DNA from: Planctomycetes bacterium RIFCSPLOWO2_12_FULL_50_35
Lineage (GTDB): Bacteria; Planctomycetota; Brocadiia; Brocadiales; Bathyanammoxibiaceae
Assembly: GCA_001828605.1 (NCBI GenBank)
Contig: MHZB01000030.1
Location: 1-45,548 of the forward strand
Reading direction: 5' to 3'
DNA: 45,548 bases
Shown here: piece after piece, positions 25,441-32,901 of the stretch
How the letters are laid out: every line of letters begins with the position of its first letter
Numbering within the stretch: position 1 is the first letter of the stretch
Position numbers and translations under genes: made by a program
The notes under the pieces: model-generated
What the model was told of the DNA's origin: nothing
The model's input: only the letters and a program-made list of their open reading frames with translations
Database searches by the model: none

Positions 25441-25722
25441 ATGGGAAACAGGCTTATCGAGTTTTACGGTACGGAATGTGTGCACTGCAGGGAGGTGGAC
25501 CCCCTGATTGAGAAACTGGAGAAAGAGGAGGGGGTGAAGATCACCAGGCTCGAGGTATGGCACAACAGCGAGAATGCGGCGCTTATGGATAAATTGGACA
25601 GGGATGAAAAGGGCCAGACGTTTTGCGGCGGTGTTCCTTTTTTCTACAATGAGAAGACGGGCAAGAAGCTTTGCGGTACCACCAGCTATGAGAAGATCAA
25701 GAAGTGGGCCTTAGGAGGTTAA
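25441..25722 (+). CDS. Thioredoxin-fold protein
   Basis: A 93-residue protein with a thioredoxin/glutaredoxin pattern: strand LIEFYGTECVHCREVDPLIEKLE with active-site CVHC (residues 13-16 region), and cis-Pro-like GGVPFFYN near residue 66. It lacks a signal peptide, so it is probably cytoplasmic. The ATG follows gaggag. It ends 12 bp before pdhA, so it is likely the first gene of the dehydrogenase operon. A role in handling dithiols of the lipoyl system is possible but only inferred from position. A second Cys pair (FCGG, LCGT) is present. Confidence 0.78.
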   Translation: MGNRLIEFYGTECVHCREVDPLIEKLEKEEGVKITRLEVWHNSENAALMDKLDRDEKGQTFCGGVPFFYNEKTGKKLCGTTSYEKIKKWALGG

Positions 25723-25734
25723 AAGGGCGGTCAA

Positions 25735-26790
25735 ATGCCTGAAGAAACCATCAAGAGTTTTAATGTGGGGTACTTACAGGTCCTTGATGATGAAGGCCAT
25801 GCAGACAAGGACCTTATGCCGGAGCTCAGCCCGGGGCAGATAAAAGAACTCTACGAGCTTATGGTGCTTATCAGGGCGTTTGACGACAAGGCGTTTAAGC
25901 TTCAGAGGCAGGGGAGGCTGGGGACTTATTTACAGGTGAAAGGGCAGGAGGCCTCGGAGGTTGGAGCGGCGTATGCGTTGAAGAAGGGAGACTGGATATT
26001 CCCGTCCGGCAGGGATGTGGGGGTGCTTATCACCAGAGGCCACCCCATGCACATGCTTCTGCAGTACAGGGGCGGTGATGAGAGGGGGATGAAGGCCCCG
26101 GAAGGACTGGACAACTTTCCCATAACTATCCCCGTTTCCACCCATATACCCATCTGCACGGGCGCTGCATGGGCGTCAAAGATGCGCAGGGAGGATGTGG
26201 TTCACATGGCGTTCTTCGGGGACGGTGCCACCTCAAGGGCCGATTTTCACGAGGGTCTAAACTTTGCCGGCATCTTTAAGGTCCCTGCGGTCTTTGTGTG
26301 CGAGAACAACGGCTATGCAATCTCACTGCCAAGGGCCCGCCAGACTGCTGCCGAGACCCTTGCACAGAAGGCGTTTGCCTACGGCTTCGAGGGTATACAG
26401 GTGGATGGAAACGACATATTTGCAGTCTATAGCGCTGCCAGCCGTGCAGTGGCAAAGGCGAGAAAAGGAGACGGCCCTACACTTATAGAATGCGTTACGT
26501 ACAGGATTGAGGGTCATTCCACCTCCGACGATGACTCAAGGTATAGAACGAAACAGGAGGTCGAGGAGTGGAGAAAAAAAGACCCCGTAGACAGACTTGA
26601 AAAGTATATGAAGAAGAACAAGATTCTCACCGATGAGTACAAACAGTCCGTTACCCAGAAAACGAGAGATATGGTTGAAAAGGCGGTTGAAGATTATGAG
26701 AAAGTCCCGCCGCCCGAAGCTGCGGATTTCTTTGCAAACACATATGCCCAGCCCACGGAACAGCTAAAAGAACAAATGAAAGAACTCTGA
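25735..26790 (+). CDS. pdhA: Pyruvate dehydrogenase E1 component, alpha subunit
   Basis: Thiamine diphosphate-dependent decarboxylase subunit of a 2-oxoacid dehydrogenase complex. In the 351-residue protein the thiamine diphosphate motif runs FFGDGATSRADFHEGLNFAG...FVCENNGYAIS (about 160-200). The phosphorylation-loop-like segment YRIEGHSTSDDDSRYR (about 258-273) is typical of PDH and branched-chain E1 alpha. The operon contains E1 beta and E2 but no E3 gene. Substrate (pyruvate or branched-chain keto acid) cannot be settled from sequence by eye; pyruvate is favoured by the TSDDxxxYR form. Confidence 0.88.
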   Translation: MPEETIKSFNVGYLQVLDDEGHADKDLMPELSPGQIKELYELMVLIRAFDDKAFKLQRQGRLGTYLQVKGQEASEVGAAYALKKGDWIFPSGRDVGVLITRGHPMHMLLQYRGGDERGMKAPEGLDNFPITIPVSTHIPICTGAAWASKMRREDVVHMAFFGDGATSRADFHEGLNFAGIFKVPAVFVCENNGYAISLPRARQTAAETLAQKAFAYGFEGIQVDGNDIFAVYSAASRAVAKARKGDGPTLIECVTYRIEGHSTSDDDSRYRTKQEVEEWRKKDPVDRLEKYMKKNKILTDEYKQSVTQKTRDMVEKAVEDYEKVPPPEAADFFANTYAQPTEQLKEQMKEL

Positions 26791-26903
26791 TGCGATTGTA
26801 ATGGTCGAGATTGCTCGACTTAGCAGGGCAAACCCATGCAGAGCAAGCTCTGCCACTACAATTTAAACAGGGTAGCCAAACCAAGTTTTTCAAAGGTCTC
26901 TAT
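26783..26903. repeat. palindromic element between pdhA and pdhB
   Basis: Hairpins ggtcgagattgctcgactt and gcagagcaagctctgc (26838-26853, followed by cactaca) lie between 'gaactctga' at the pdhA stop and an inverted arm 'gtttttcaaaggtctc' (26885-26900). It fills almost the whole intergenic space inside an operon. The ORF track's pdhB start at 26811 lies inside it. Confidence 0.7.
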
Positions 26904-26915
26904 AGAGGGGCAAAA

Positions 26916-27884
26916 GTGGCAAGGCTTAATGTAGTTCAGGCCATCAACCTCGCCCTGAGGCAGGAGATGCGGAAGGACAAGCGGCTGATAGTCCTCGGCG
27001 AGGACGTCGGTAAGAGCGGAGGTGTGTTCAGGGCAACGGACGGCCTGCAGGAGGAGTTTGGAGAAGACAGGGTAGTTGACACGCCCCTTTCAGAGGTGGG
27101 CATAGTCGGGACTTCTATCGGCCTTGCAGTAAACGGCATGCGCCCGGTGGCCGAGATACAATTCAGCGGGTTCCTTTACTCGGCCTACGATCAGATTACC
27201 ACACATGCCGCCAGGATAAGGACCAGGAGCAGGGGCAGGTTTACCTGCCCGATTGTAATAAGGAGTCCCTATGGAGGCGGGGTGAGGGCGCTTGAACTCC
27301 ACTGCGAGAGCCAGGAAGCAATCCTGGCGCATACGCCGGGGATAAAGGTGGTAATCCCCTCAAGACCTTATGACGCAAAGGGGCTTCTAATCTCAGCGAT
27401 AAGAGACCCCGACCCCGTGGTCTTCCTGGAGCCTATGAGGGTGTATAGGGCAATAAAGGAAGAAGTGCCGGAAGAAGAATACACTGTACCGCTCGGCAAG
27501 GCCGATGTCATAAAAAAGGGAACAGACCTCACCGTCATCTCCTGGGGCGCCATGATGAAATATACCCGCGAGGCGCTGGAAAAGGCGGATTATAACGCAG
27601 AGATAATAGACGTAAGGACGATAAGCCCTCTTGATTCAGAGACCATAATAAACTCCGTCAAGAAGACCGGAAGGTGCTTGATAGTGCATGAGGCGCCCCG
27701 GACCTGCGGATTTGGCGCGGAGATAATTGCTCAGATAAACGAGAAGGCATTTCTTCATTTAGAGGCCCCTGTTGAGAGGGTAACGGGCTTCGACGTCCCC
27801 TTCCCCATGTACAAGCTTGAGAATTATTATCTGCCCGATGAGAGGAGGATATTGAAGGGCGTTGAGAAGGTGATGAAGTTCTGA
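26916..27884 (+). CDS. pdhB: Pyruvate dehydrogenase E1 component, beta subunit
   Basis: Partner of E1 alpha in the thiamine-dependent decarboxylation. The start is GTG at 26916, not the ATG at 26811. The first 35 residues of the ORF-track protein translate the repeat element, whereas GTG follows gagggg at close spacing and gives VARLNVVQAINLALRQEM, the usual beta-subunit N terminus. That yields 322 residues. Family motifs: LGEDVGKSGGVF, DTPLSEVGIVGTSIGLA, RSPYGGGVRALELHCES and the C-terminal ERVTGFDVPFP. The next operon gene (E2) is displaced 2.4 kb by an island. Confidence 0.9.
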   Translation: MARLNVVQAINLALRQEMRKDKRLIVLGEDVGKSGGVFRATDGLQEEFGEDRVVDTPLSEVGIVGTSIGLAVNGMRPVAEIQFSGFLYSAYDQITTHAARIRTRSRGRFTCPIVIRSPYGGGVRALELHCESQEAILAHTPGIKVVIPSRPYDAKGLLISAIRDPDPVVFLEPMRVYRAIKEEVPEEEYTVPLGKADVIKKGTDLTVISWGAMMKYTREALEKADYNAEIIDVRTISPLDSETIINSVKKTGRCLIVHEAPRTCGFGAEIIAQINEKAFLHLEAPVERVTGFDVPFPMYKLENYYLPDERRILKGVEKVMKF

Positions 27885-27938
27885 CGGCCTTCGTGGGAGC
27901 TTAGTTTTTGGTAAAATTATATATATTTAACACACAAA

Positions 27939-28184
27939 GCCTCCTGCTTATTGAAAGAAACGGTGATGTTAGGTCCTTTGCAGTAGACAATGTAAAGACA
28001 AAAACTCTCAAGAAAATTATCTGTGAAAATGTGATAAAAAAGCTATATACTTATAGCCGATGAGTTTAGGAGTTATCGGAGACTAGATAAAGATTTCAAA
28101 GAGCACCATGTTGTAAATCATGAACTAGCTCAATATGTTGACGAATCTGCATATACAAACACGGCAGAAGCGTGTGCCGGATTC
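27939..28184 (+). pseudogene. IS1595-family transposase relic
   Basis: Reading from 27939 gives LIERNGDVRSFAVDNVKTK and TLKKIICENV, then after a 7-base insertion (tatagcc, 28052-28058) the second frame gives DEFRSYRRLDKDFKEHHVVNHE and TNTAEACAGF. These match the middle and late parts of IS1595/ISXO2-like transposases, where LYTDEFxSYRxL is continuous. The N-terminal half and the end (FSLLKRG...) are absent, and the reading frame is broken, so it is non-functional. It begins immediately inside the left inverted repeat of the island. Confidence 0.72.
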
Positions 28185-28326
28185 ATTCATACGCAACTAT
28201 ATGATACCGTTTCCACAATTTGCAGAACAGCAGGAAATAATAGTTGAACATCGATATCGCACGAGGCTTATCTCTGCTGCGGTAACAGTTAAGATCGATG
28301 TACGGAGGAGGTGGCCACATGAGTAG
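28180..28326 (+). pseudogene. hsdS: Type I restriction specificity subunit (HsdS) C-terminal relic
   Basis: The frame of ORF 28135 from 28180 reads FIRNYMIPFPQFAEQQEIIVEH, then YRTRLISAAVTVKIDVRR. The first matches the end of a target-recognition domain plus the start of the conserved helix of HsdS (usually I-P-x-P-x-x-E-Q-x-x-I-V). The second matches the very end (ALISAAVTGKIDVR). About 30 residues of coiled coil that normally lie between are missing. Its TAG stop overlaps the ATG of the next gene, a leftover of the ordinary HsdS-to-accessory-gene coupling. Confidence 0.72.
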
Positions 28327-29476
28327 AGTGGTCATAAAGGAAAGCGTTTTGCTCTGGGCGGTAGACCGCGCGGGGCTGACGCCTGACGACCTACAGCACA
28401 GGTTTCCAAAAATCCAGCAGTGGGTTACTGGTGAAAGCCAGCCCACGCTATGTGAATTAGAACGCCTGGCAAAAGCTACTTGGACACCACTTGGATTCTT
28501 CTTCCTCACTGAGCCACCCGAGGATCGCTTGCCAATTCCTTACTACCGAACGCTTGACGGTGGACCCCTGAGTAGACCCAGTCCCAACCTTCTTGAAACT
28601 GTTCAGGTAATGCAACGGCGGCAGGCTTGGATGCGCGAATATCTGACAGACCAAGGTCAGGAACCGCTATCGTTCGTGCGATCTGCCAGACTGGACGACT
28701 CGCCCGCATCCCTCGCTAATCGTATTAGACGCGAGCTAAATTTAGATAAGGGGTGGGCCGCTCAAAAACCAACCTGGACCGATGCTCTGGACACTCTCCA
28801 CGAAACCATAGAAGGTGCAGGAATCCTGGTTATCAGAAACGGCATCGTGGGGAATAACACACATCGTAAGCTCAATCCAGACGAATTCCGAGGCTTCGTT
28901 CTGGTGGACGAGTACGCACCGCTTGTGTTCGTCAATGGTGCCGATAGCAAGGCTGCGCAGATGTTCACCCTTGCTCATGAGCTGGCGCACGTGTTTTTGG
29001 GCAGTAGCGCTGCATTCGATCTACGCGAGATGCGGCCAGCAGATGACCCCACAGAACAGGCGTGTACTCGCGTGGCTGCGGAATTTCTTGTTCCAGAACA
29101 AGAAATACGTCAGGTCTGGCCTTCTGTTCAGGACACTCCGGAACGTTTTCAGGAAATGGCCCGCCAATTCAAAGTGAGTGAGCTTGTGGTGGCCCGCAGA
29201 GTATTGGACTTGGCTTTAATTAAAAAGAAGGCTTTCCTGGATTTTTATGACCATTATCAGAACGATGTACGCCGCAAGGCTACCCTTCAGTCTGGAGGAG
29301 GTGACTTTTTCGCTAATCAAAACTTTCGTGTGGGGCGGCGATTTTTCTCCGCCGTGGTTCGGGCAGTCAAAGAAGGCGAGCTGCTTTATTCTGAAGCCTA
29401 TCATCTGACGGGACTGTACGGAAAGACGTTCGATAGCTACGCAACCGAACTTAAGATCAGGGGTACGTTGCAATGA
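28319..29476 (+). CDS. ImmA/IrrE-type metallopeptidase with N-terminal helix-turn-helix
   Basis: The 385-residue protein has an N-terminal XRE-like segment (about 5-60; AGLTPDDLQHRFPKIQQWVTGESQPTLCELERLAKA) and a zinc metallopeptidase domain with HExxH in FTLAHELAHVFLG (about residue 220). Such proteins pair with toxin-like partners and are frequent next to type I restriction genes. The start is ATG 28319, seven codons after the ORF-track start, with ggagg 10 bases upstream. Its stop overlaps the DUF4411 gene start (ATGA). Regulation or proteolytic control of the partner is known for related systems, not shown here. Confidence 0.87.
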   Translation: MSRVVIKESVLLWAVDRAGLTPDDLQHRFPKIQQWVTGESQPTLCELERLAKATWTPLGFFFLTEPPEDRLPIPYYRTLDGGPLSRPSPNLLETVQVMQRRQAWMREYLTDQGQEPLSFVRSARLDDSPASLANRIRRELNLDKGWAAQKPTWTDALDTLHETIEGAGILVIRNGIVGNNTHRKLNPDEFRGFVLVDEYAPLVFVNGADSKAAQMFTLAHELAHVFLGSSAAFDLREMRPADDPTEQACTRVAAEFLVPEQEIRQVWPSVQDTPERFQEMARQFKVSELVVARRVLDLALIKKKAFLDFYDHYQNDVRRKATLQSGGGDFFANQNFRVGRRFFSAVVRAVKEGELLYSEAYHLTGLYGKTFDSYATELKIRGTLQ

Positions 29477-29976
29477 GAAACCCAACGTATGTTCTTGATG
29501 CCGACACCTTTATGCAAGCAGCACGACTTTACTATGCTTTTGACATTGCTCCGCCTTTTTGGCATGCCTTAATTCAACACGCACAGACTGGTACGGTACT
29601 GAGCATAGATCGTGTAAAGACGGAGATAGACAGAGGGAACGATAATCTCAAGAACTGGGCGAAGAGTCATTTTCACTCATGGTTCGCCTCAACGGATGAG
29701 AGTGATGTCATTGATGCTTACCGGCGAGTCATGCAATGGGCTTATGGCCAGACTCAGTTTGATGACGCGGCTAAGGCTGAATTTGCCAGCACAGATAATG
29801 CCGACGCCTGGCTGGTTGCGTATGCGCTGGCGAAGGGTTGCGTGCTTGTTACCCAGGAGCAGTTTGCTCGCGATGCAAGGAATCGCATCCCACTCCCAAA
29901 TGTATGCCAGGCATTCGGTGTTCATCCCGTCAACACATTTGAAATGCTGCGAACGCTTGGGGTGCGTTTTAAGTAG
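29473..29976 (+). CDS. DUF4411 PIN-like putative toxin
   Basis: The 167-residue protein has PIN-like acidic positions: YVLDADTFMQAARLYY (Asp10, Asp12), an internal VKTEIDRGND, and DNADAWLVAYALAKGCVLVTQE near residues 114-136. DUF4411 proteins accompany ImmA-like metallopeptidases as a presumed toxin-antitoxin pair. Nuclease activity is inferred from the fold. It is coupled to the upstream gene by a 4-nt overlap. No other toxin-antitoxin gene is near. Confidence 0.83.
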   Translation: MRNPTYVLDADTFMQAARLYYAFDIAPPFWHALIQHAQTGTVLSIDRVKTEIDRGNDNLKNWAKSHFHSWFASTDESDVIDAYRRVMQWAYGQTQFDDAAKAEFASTDNADAWLVAYALAKGCVLVTQEQFARDARNRIPLPNVCQAFGVHPVNTFEMLRTLGVRFK

Positions 29977-30204
29977 TTGCGTAAAGATCCGAAGAAAAAA
30001 AGAAACAACAACATAAGACACATAAGAAGCCATTAAACTTGTCTTACCGAACTCCCCAAGAAACCATAAAAACTGTGACGGAAACCCCACCTAATAAGCA
30101 AGAAACCCAGTAGCAAAAAACCAAAGACAAAATAAACACTACTGTTATTTGTGTGTTAACTATATATAGTGCAGTTTTTTATAGTGTCAGGTTTTCAGTA
30201 CGGC

Positions 30205-30310
30205 AATGGGTGTCGCAGGTCTTTAGACCTGCGTTCTGTGCCCTATAATGCTCACGGTAGGGGCGAGGTTACCTCGCCCCTACAACTGTAAAAAATTTCT
30301 AACAGGTCTC
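30205..30310. repeat. palindromic repeat element upstream of pdhC
   Basis: Hairpins gcaggtctttagacctgc (about 30213-30230) and the perfect 27-base palindrome at 30257-30283 (GTAGGGGCGAGGT, one T, and its complement) end about 30 bp before the pdhC start. Right-hand sequence 'aaaaaatttctaacaggtctc' resembles the terminal arm of the other elements. The ORF track start for pdhC at 30248 lies inside it. Confidence 0.75.
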
Positions 30311-30313
30311 AAC

Positions 30314-31603
30314 ATGGCATATAATTTTAAATTTCCGGACATAGGCGAGGGCCTTGTAGAAGGCGTGGTCGTGGCGTGGAAGGTCAAAGAGGGCGAGAGG
30401 GTGGATGAAGACCAGGACCTGGTAGATATAGAGACCGAGAAGGCCGTCTTTACACTACCTTCACCTGCTGAAGGGATGGTGCTTAAGATACATTATAAAG
30501 AGGGCGAGGCCATCCGTGTAGGCGACGTCCTTATAACCATAGGAGAGGCGGGGGAAGAAGTGCGGAAAGCCGAGGTAAAGGAGAAGGTGTACGGAGAGGC
30601 CGTTGTGGGCGTCCTGGAGGAGGCCCCTGAGGAGGAAGAAGAGAAACCCGCCAAGAAGAGAGCTGCAGTGGAGGCGGCGGCAGCGGGTAAGGTGCTTGCC
30701 GCTCCGGCGGTGAGAAGGCTGGCGAAGGAACTCAAAATAGACGTCTCCCAGGTCAAGGGCACGGGTAAAGACGGGAGGATTACTGAGGAGGACGTGCAAA
30801 GAGTTGCAGGGAAAATACCCCCTGCTGAAAAAGAGGAGAAAGAGGTTGAGGTTAAACAGGTAAAGAAATATGACATGTATGGTTACATTACAAGAGTCCC
30901 CCTGAAGGGCGTTAAAAAGGTAGTGGCGAGAAAGATGCGCGAGGCCATATCAAATGCCGCACTGGTTACCCATCACGATGAGGCCGACGTGACGCATCTC
31001 GTAGAGGTGAGAGAGAGGCATAAAGAGTATGCAAAGGGAAAGGGGATAAGACTTACTTATATTCCATTTGTAATAAAGACGGTGATTGAGGGTCTTAAGA
31101 GGTACCCCTATCTTAATTCGACGCTGGAGAACGTTGGGGGCGAGGAATATATAATACTTAAAAAATATTTTAACATCGGCGTCGCGGTTGACACGCCGGA
31201 CGGAGTCATTGTGCCGGTGATAAAGGGTGCAGACCAGAAGACCGTTCTGGATATTGCAAAAGAGGCCGAGGGGCTGGCGGAGAAGGCGCGGGAGAGAAAG
31301 ATTGACCTGGCGGACCTGAAGGGGAGCACTTTCACCATAACCAACGTGGGTTTTATCGGCGGTACGTACTTCACACCCATACCAAACCACCCGGAGGTGG
31401 CCGTACTGGGCCTGGGCAGGATAGAGGAGAGGCCCGTAGTAAGGGGGGGAAAGGTGGTGGTACGGAAGGTTATGCCCCTGTCACTGACCTTTGACCACAG
31501 GGTGGTAGACGGTGCGGATGCCGCAAGGTTTGTAAACGCCGTGAAGGAATACCTCGAGGACCCTGACCTGTTCCTGGTGGAATTGGGCAAGCAAACAGGC
31601 TGA
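30314..31603 (+). CDS. pdhC: Dihydrolipoamide acyltransferase (E2 component)
   Basis: Core acyltransferase of the dehydrogenase complex. Domains in order: lipoyl domain (1-80) with the lipoylated lysine in DIETEKAVFTLPSP (about residue 43), Ala/Glu/Lys-rich linker, peripheral subunit-binding domain APAVRRLAKELKIDVSQVKGTG...(about 135-170), and the catalytic domain (about 200-429) ending in LTFDHRVVDGADAARF with the catalytic His and Asp. Start is ATG 30314 giving MAYNFKFPDIGEGL; the 22 extra ORF-track residues come from a repeat. The protein is 429 residues with one lipoyl domain. It is separated from pdhB by the island. Confidence 0.93.
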   Translation: MAYNFKFPDIGEGLVEGVVVAWKVKEGERVDEDQDLVDIETEKAVFTLPSPAEGMVLKIHYKEGEAIRVGDVLITIGEAGEEVRKAEVKEKVYGEAVVGVLEEAPEEEEEKPAKKRAAVEAAAAGKVLAAPAVRRLAKELKIDVSQVKGTGKDGRITEEDVQRVAGKIPPAEKEEKEVEVKQVKKYDMYGYITRVPLKGVKKVVARKMREAISNAALVTHHDEADVTHLVEVRERHKEYAKGKGIRLTYIPFVIKTVIEGLKRYPYLNSTLENVGGEEYIILKKYFNIGVAVDTPDGVIVPVIKGADQKTVLDIAKEAEGLAEKARERKIDLADLKGSTFTITNVGFIGGTYFTPIPNHPEVAVLGLGRIEERPVVRGGKVVVRKVMPLSLTFDHRVVDGADAARFVNAVKEYLEDPDLFLVELGKQTG

Positions 31604-31608
31604 TTAAT

Positions 31609-31887
31609 TTAACGAACCTTTTCTCCAGACATGTATACATAGTAATATGCCAGCCAGGTGGTCATCATACCGGCCGCAATCGGGATCAGAAAGGTAGTCC
31701 AGAAAACGGCAGCATCCCAGCCCGGTATGTTAGGTGTAGTAAACCGTGAGATAATCTTTACGGCAATCAGGACGTGAAACAGGATTATTATAATCCTGTT
31801 ATTTCTTCCGGTCGCCTTCAGTCTTTTCCAGTCCAGCATTTTATTTAATATTGATTCTCCGAAAGTTGCTGCAATGTCCGATGCCAT
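31609..31887 (-). CDS. Small membrane protein, unknown
   Basis: No family recognised. It has 92 residues with two likely membrane helices, about 29-47 (IIIILFHVLIAVKIIS) and 62-85 (FWTTFLIPIAAGMMTTWLAYYYVYM), and a basic cytosolic N-terminal part. The 5' end abuts a repeat element and no good ribosome-binding site is seen for the ATG at 31887; Met17 (31839) is an alternative. It faces pdhC tail to tail with 5 bp between stops. Confidence 0.55.
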   Translation of the reverse strand: MASDIAATFGESILNKMLDWKRLKATGRNNRIIIILFHVLIAVKIISRFTTPNIPGWDAAVFWTTFLIPIAAGMMTTWLAYYYVYMSGEKVR

Positions 31888-31992
31888 TCTGAGTGAAACG
31901 CGTAGCGTGGGTCCACCTTAGGCGGACTGCCACGATTACGTGCTTTCCTCAGGGTGACAATTGTGCAGGGTTTTTCAAAGATTTCACTATGG
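31888..31992. repeat. intergenic 'tagcgtg' module copy
   Basis: Sequence 'cattctgagtgaaacgcgtagcgtgggtccaccttaggcggactgccacg...tcctcagggtgac' with hairpin gtccaccttaggcggac, ending in an arm-like 'gggtttttcaaagatttc'. The remaining bases to 32110 show no gene. Confidence 0.65.
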
Positions 31993-32110
31993 TAGAGTCC
32001 CGTGAAAATTCCATCAGCAGACTGCGGGGCCTAGCCTGTAAATTCACGGGGATTAAGTGGTATCTTACGAAGAGACCCTATGATTAAAGGCGTAACTAAG
32101 CTAGGGGGTA

Positions 32111-32668
32111 TTATCGTTTGTAAAGTCCCACAAGTTCTGCGCTGGCGAGGATGTGACCCTCAATGGCCTTTTCTACGTCTCTCTTTGTCTTCCCCGGCGG
32201 TAAGTCTAATTTGGCGTCCAGTGCATATAGTTTGAAGAAATACCGGTGGGCCGGTCCTCGCGGCGGACAGGGTCCGCCGTAGCCGATGCTGCGGAAGTCG
32301 TTTGTTCCCTGTTTGGCTTCGTTATCGAGGGTTTTCGTCTTTGGCACGTCTTCGGGGAGACCGCTCGTATCGGGTGGGAGGTCGTACAGCACCCAGTGAA
32401 CCCACGTGCCGCCGGGGGCGTCGGGGTCGTCACAGATAATGGTAAAGCTCTTTGTCCCCTTCGGCGGGTCATTCCAACTCAGGGGGGGAGAGACGTCAGG
32501 CCCGTCGCAGGTATATTTGGTGGGAATTGTGGCTTGGGCCTCGAAAGTCGGACTCTCTAACTCCAATGCCATCGCGCTGTCTCCCGCGCCAAGATGTGTT
32601 GTAGGGGCCAAGTATAGGCCGCCAGTTAAAAATATTTTGTAGAGAAATCGAATATCTTTCCAATGCAT
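32111..32668 (-). CDS. YbhB/YbcL-type PEBP-family protein
   Basis: Phosphatidylethanolamine-binding-protein fold, function in bacteria mostly unknown. The 185-residue protein carries the conserved ligand-site segments YTCDGPDVSPPLSW (about 53-66), IICDDPDAPGGTWVHWVLYDLP (about 77-98) and YGGPCPPRGPAHRYFFKLYALD (about 128-149). The first 32 residues are a hydrophobic leader (FLYKIFLTGGLYLAPTT) that could be a signal; Met33 (MALELESP) would give a cytoplasmic protein of usual length. It stands alone, convergent with the pdhC side and divergent from the phosphatase gene. Confidence 0.9.
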   Translation of the reverse strand: MHWKDIRFLYKIFLTGGLYLAPTTHLGAGDSAMALELESPTFEAQATIPTKYTCDGPDVSPPLSWNDPPKGTKSFTIICDDPDAPGGTWVHWVLYDLPPDTSGLPEDVPKTKTLDNEAKQGTNDFRSIGYGGPCPPRGPAHRYFFKLYALDAKLDLPPGKTKRDVEKAIEGHILASAELVGLYKR

Positions 32669-32767
32669 TTATAAAACCAACTTTACTCAAAGCCGCGTGT
32701 ACTTTCAAGTCATTTCTTTACCATTGCCGGGTGGTAGACCGGTATATCATTAAGGTAATGGATATGC

Positions 32768-32795
32768 TTGACTTACGATATTGGAGGGGTATACT
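32768..32795 (+). promoter_or_regulatory. sigma70-type promoter for the PhoD-like phosphatase
   Basis: TTGACT (32768-32773), a 16-bp spacer and TATACT (32790-32795). It leaves about 100 bases of leader before the ATG at 32902. No Pho-box-like direct repeat was recognised. Confidence 0.5.
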
Positions 32796-32901
32796 CTAGC
32801 AGTGCTAAAATTGTGCGATGTTATACCCTGATGTCTTTTATTTGAATATAGTGTTGCCTGCACCAAGTACTTAGGATTGATACCGTAGAGGGCTTACGGA
32901 A

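Larger units (their letters stand above)
27918..30168. mobile_element. 2.25-kb island bounded by 21-bp inverted repeats, inserted in the pdh operon
   Basis: Left end 27918-27938 and right end 30148-30168 are inverted copies, 20 of 21 bases matching (inner part TTAACACACAAA, outer part alternating TA). Between them lie a transposase relic, an HsdS relic and the ImmA-like/DUF4411 pair. Outside are pdhB and pdhC, which would normally adjoin. The tail 29977-30147 is an A-rich stretch with no gene. I see no convincing target duplication, so whether it moved as one unit is unproven. Confidence 0.6.

Noticed and set aside
28135-28326. 63-aa ORF as an independent gene
   Set aside because: Its first part is out-of-frame transposase relic and the rest is the HsdS relic; treated as pseudogene.
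27900-30180. Target-site duplication around the island
   Set aside because: Both sides have T-rich sequence (agttttt) but no convincing direct repeat next to the inverted ends.
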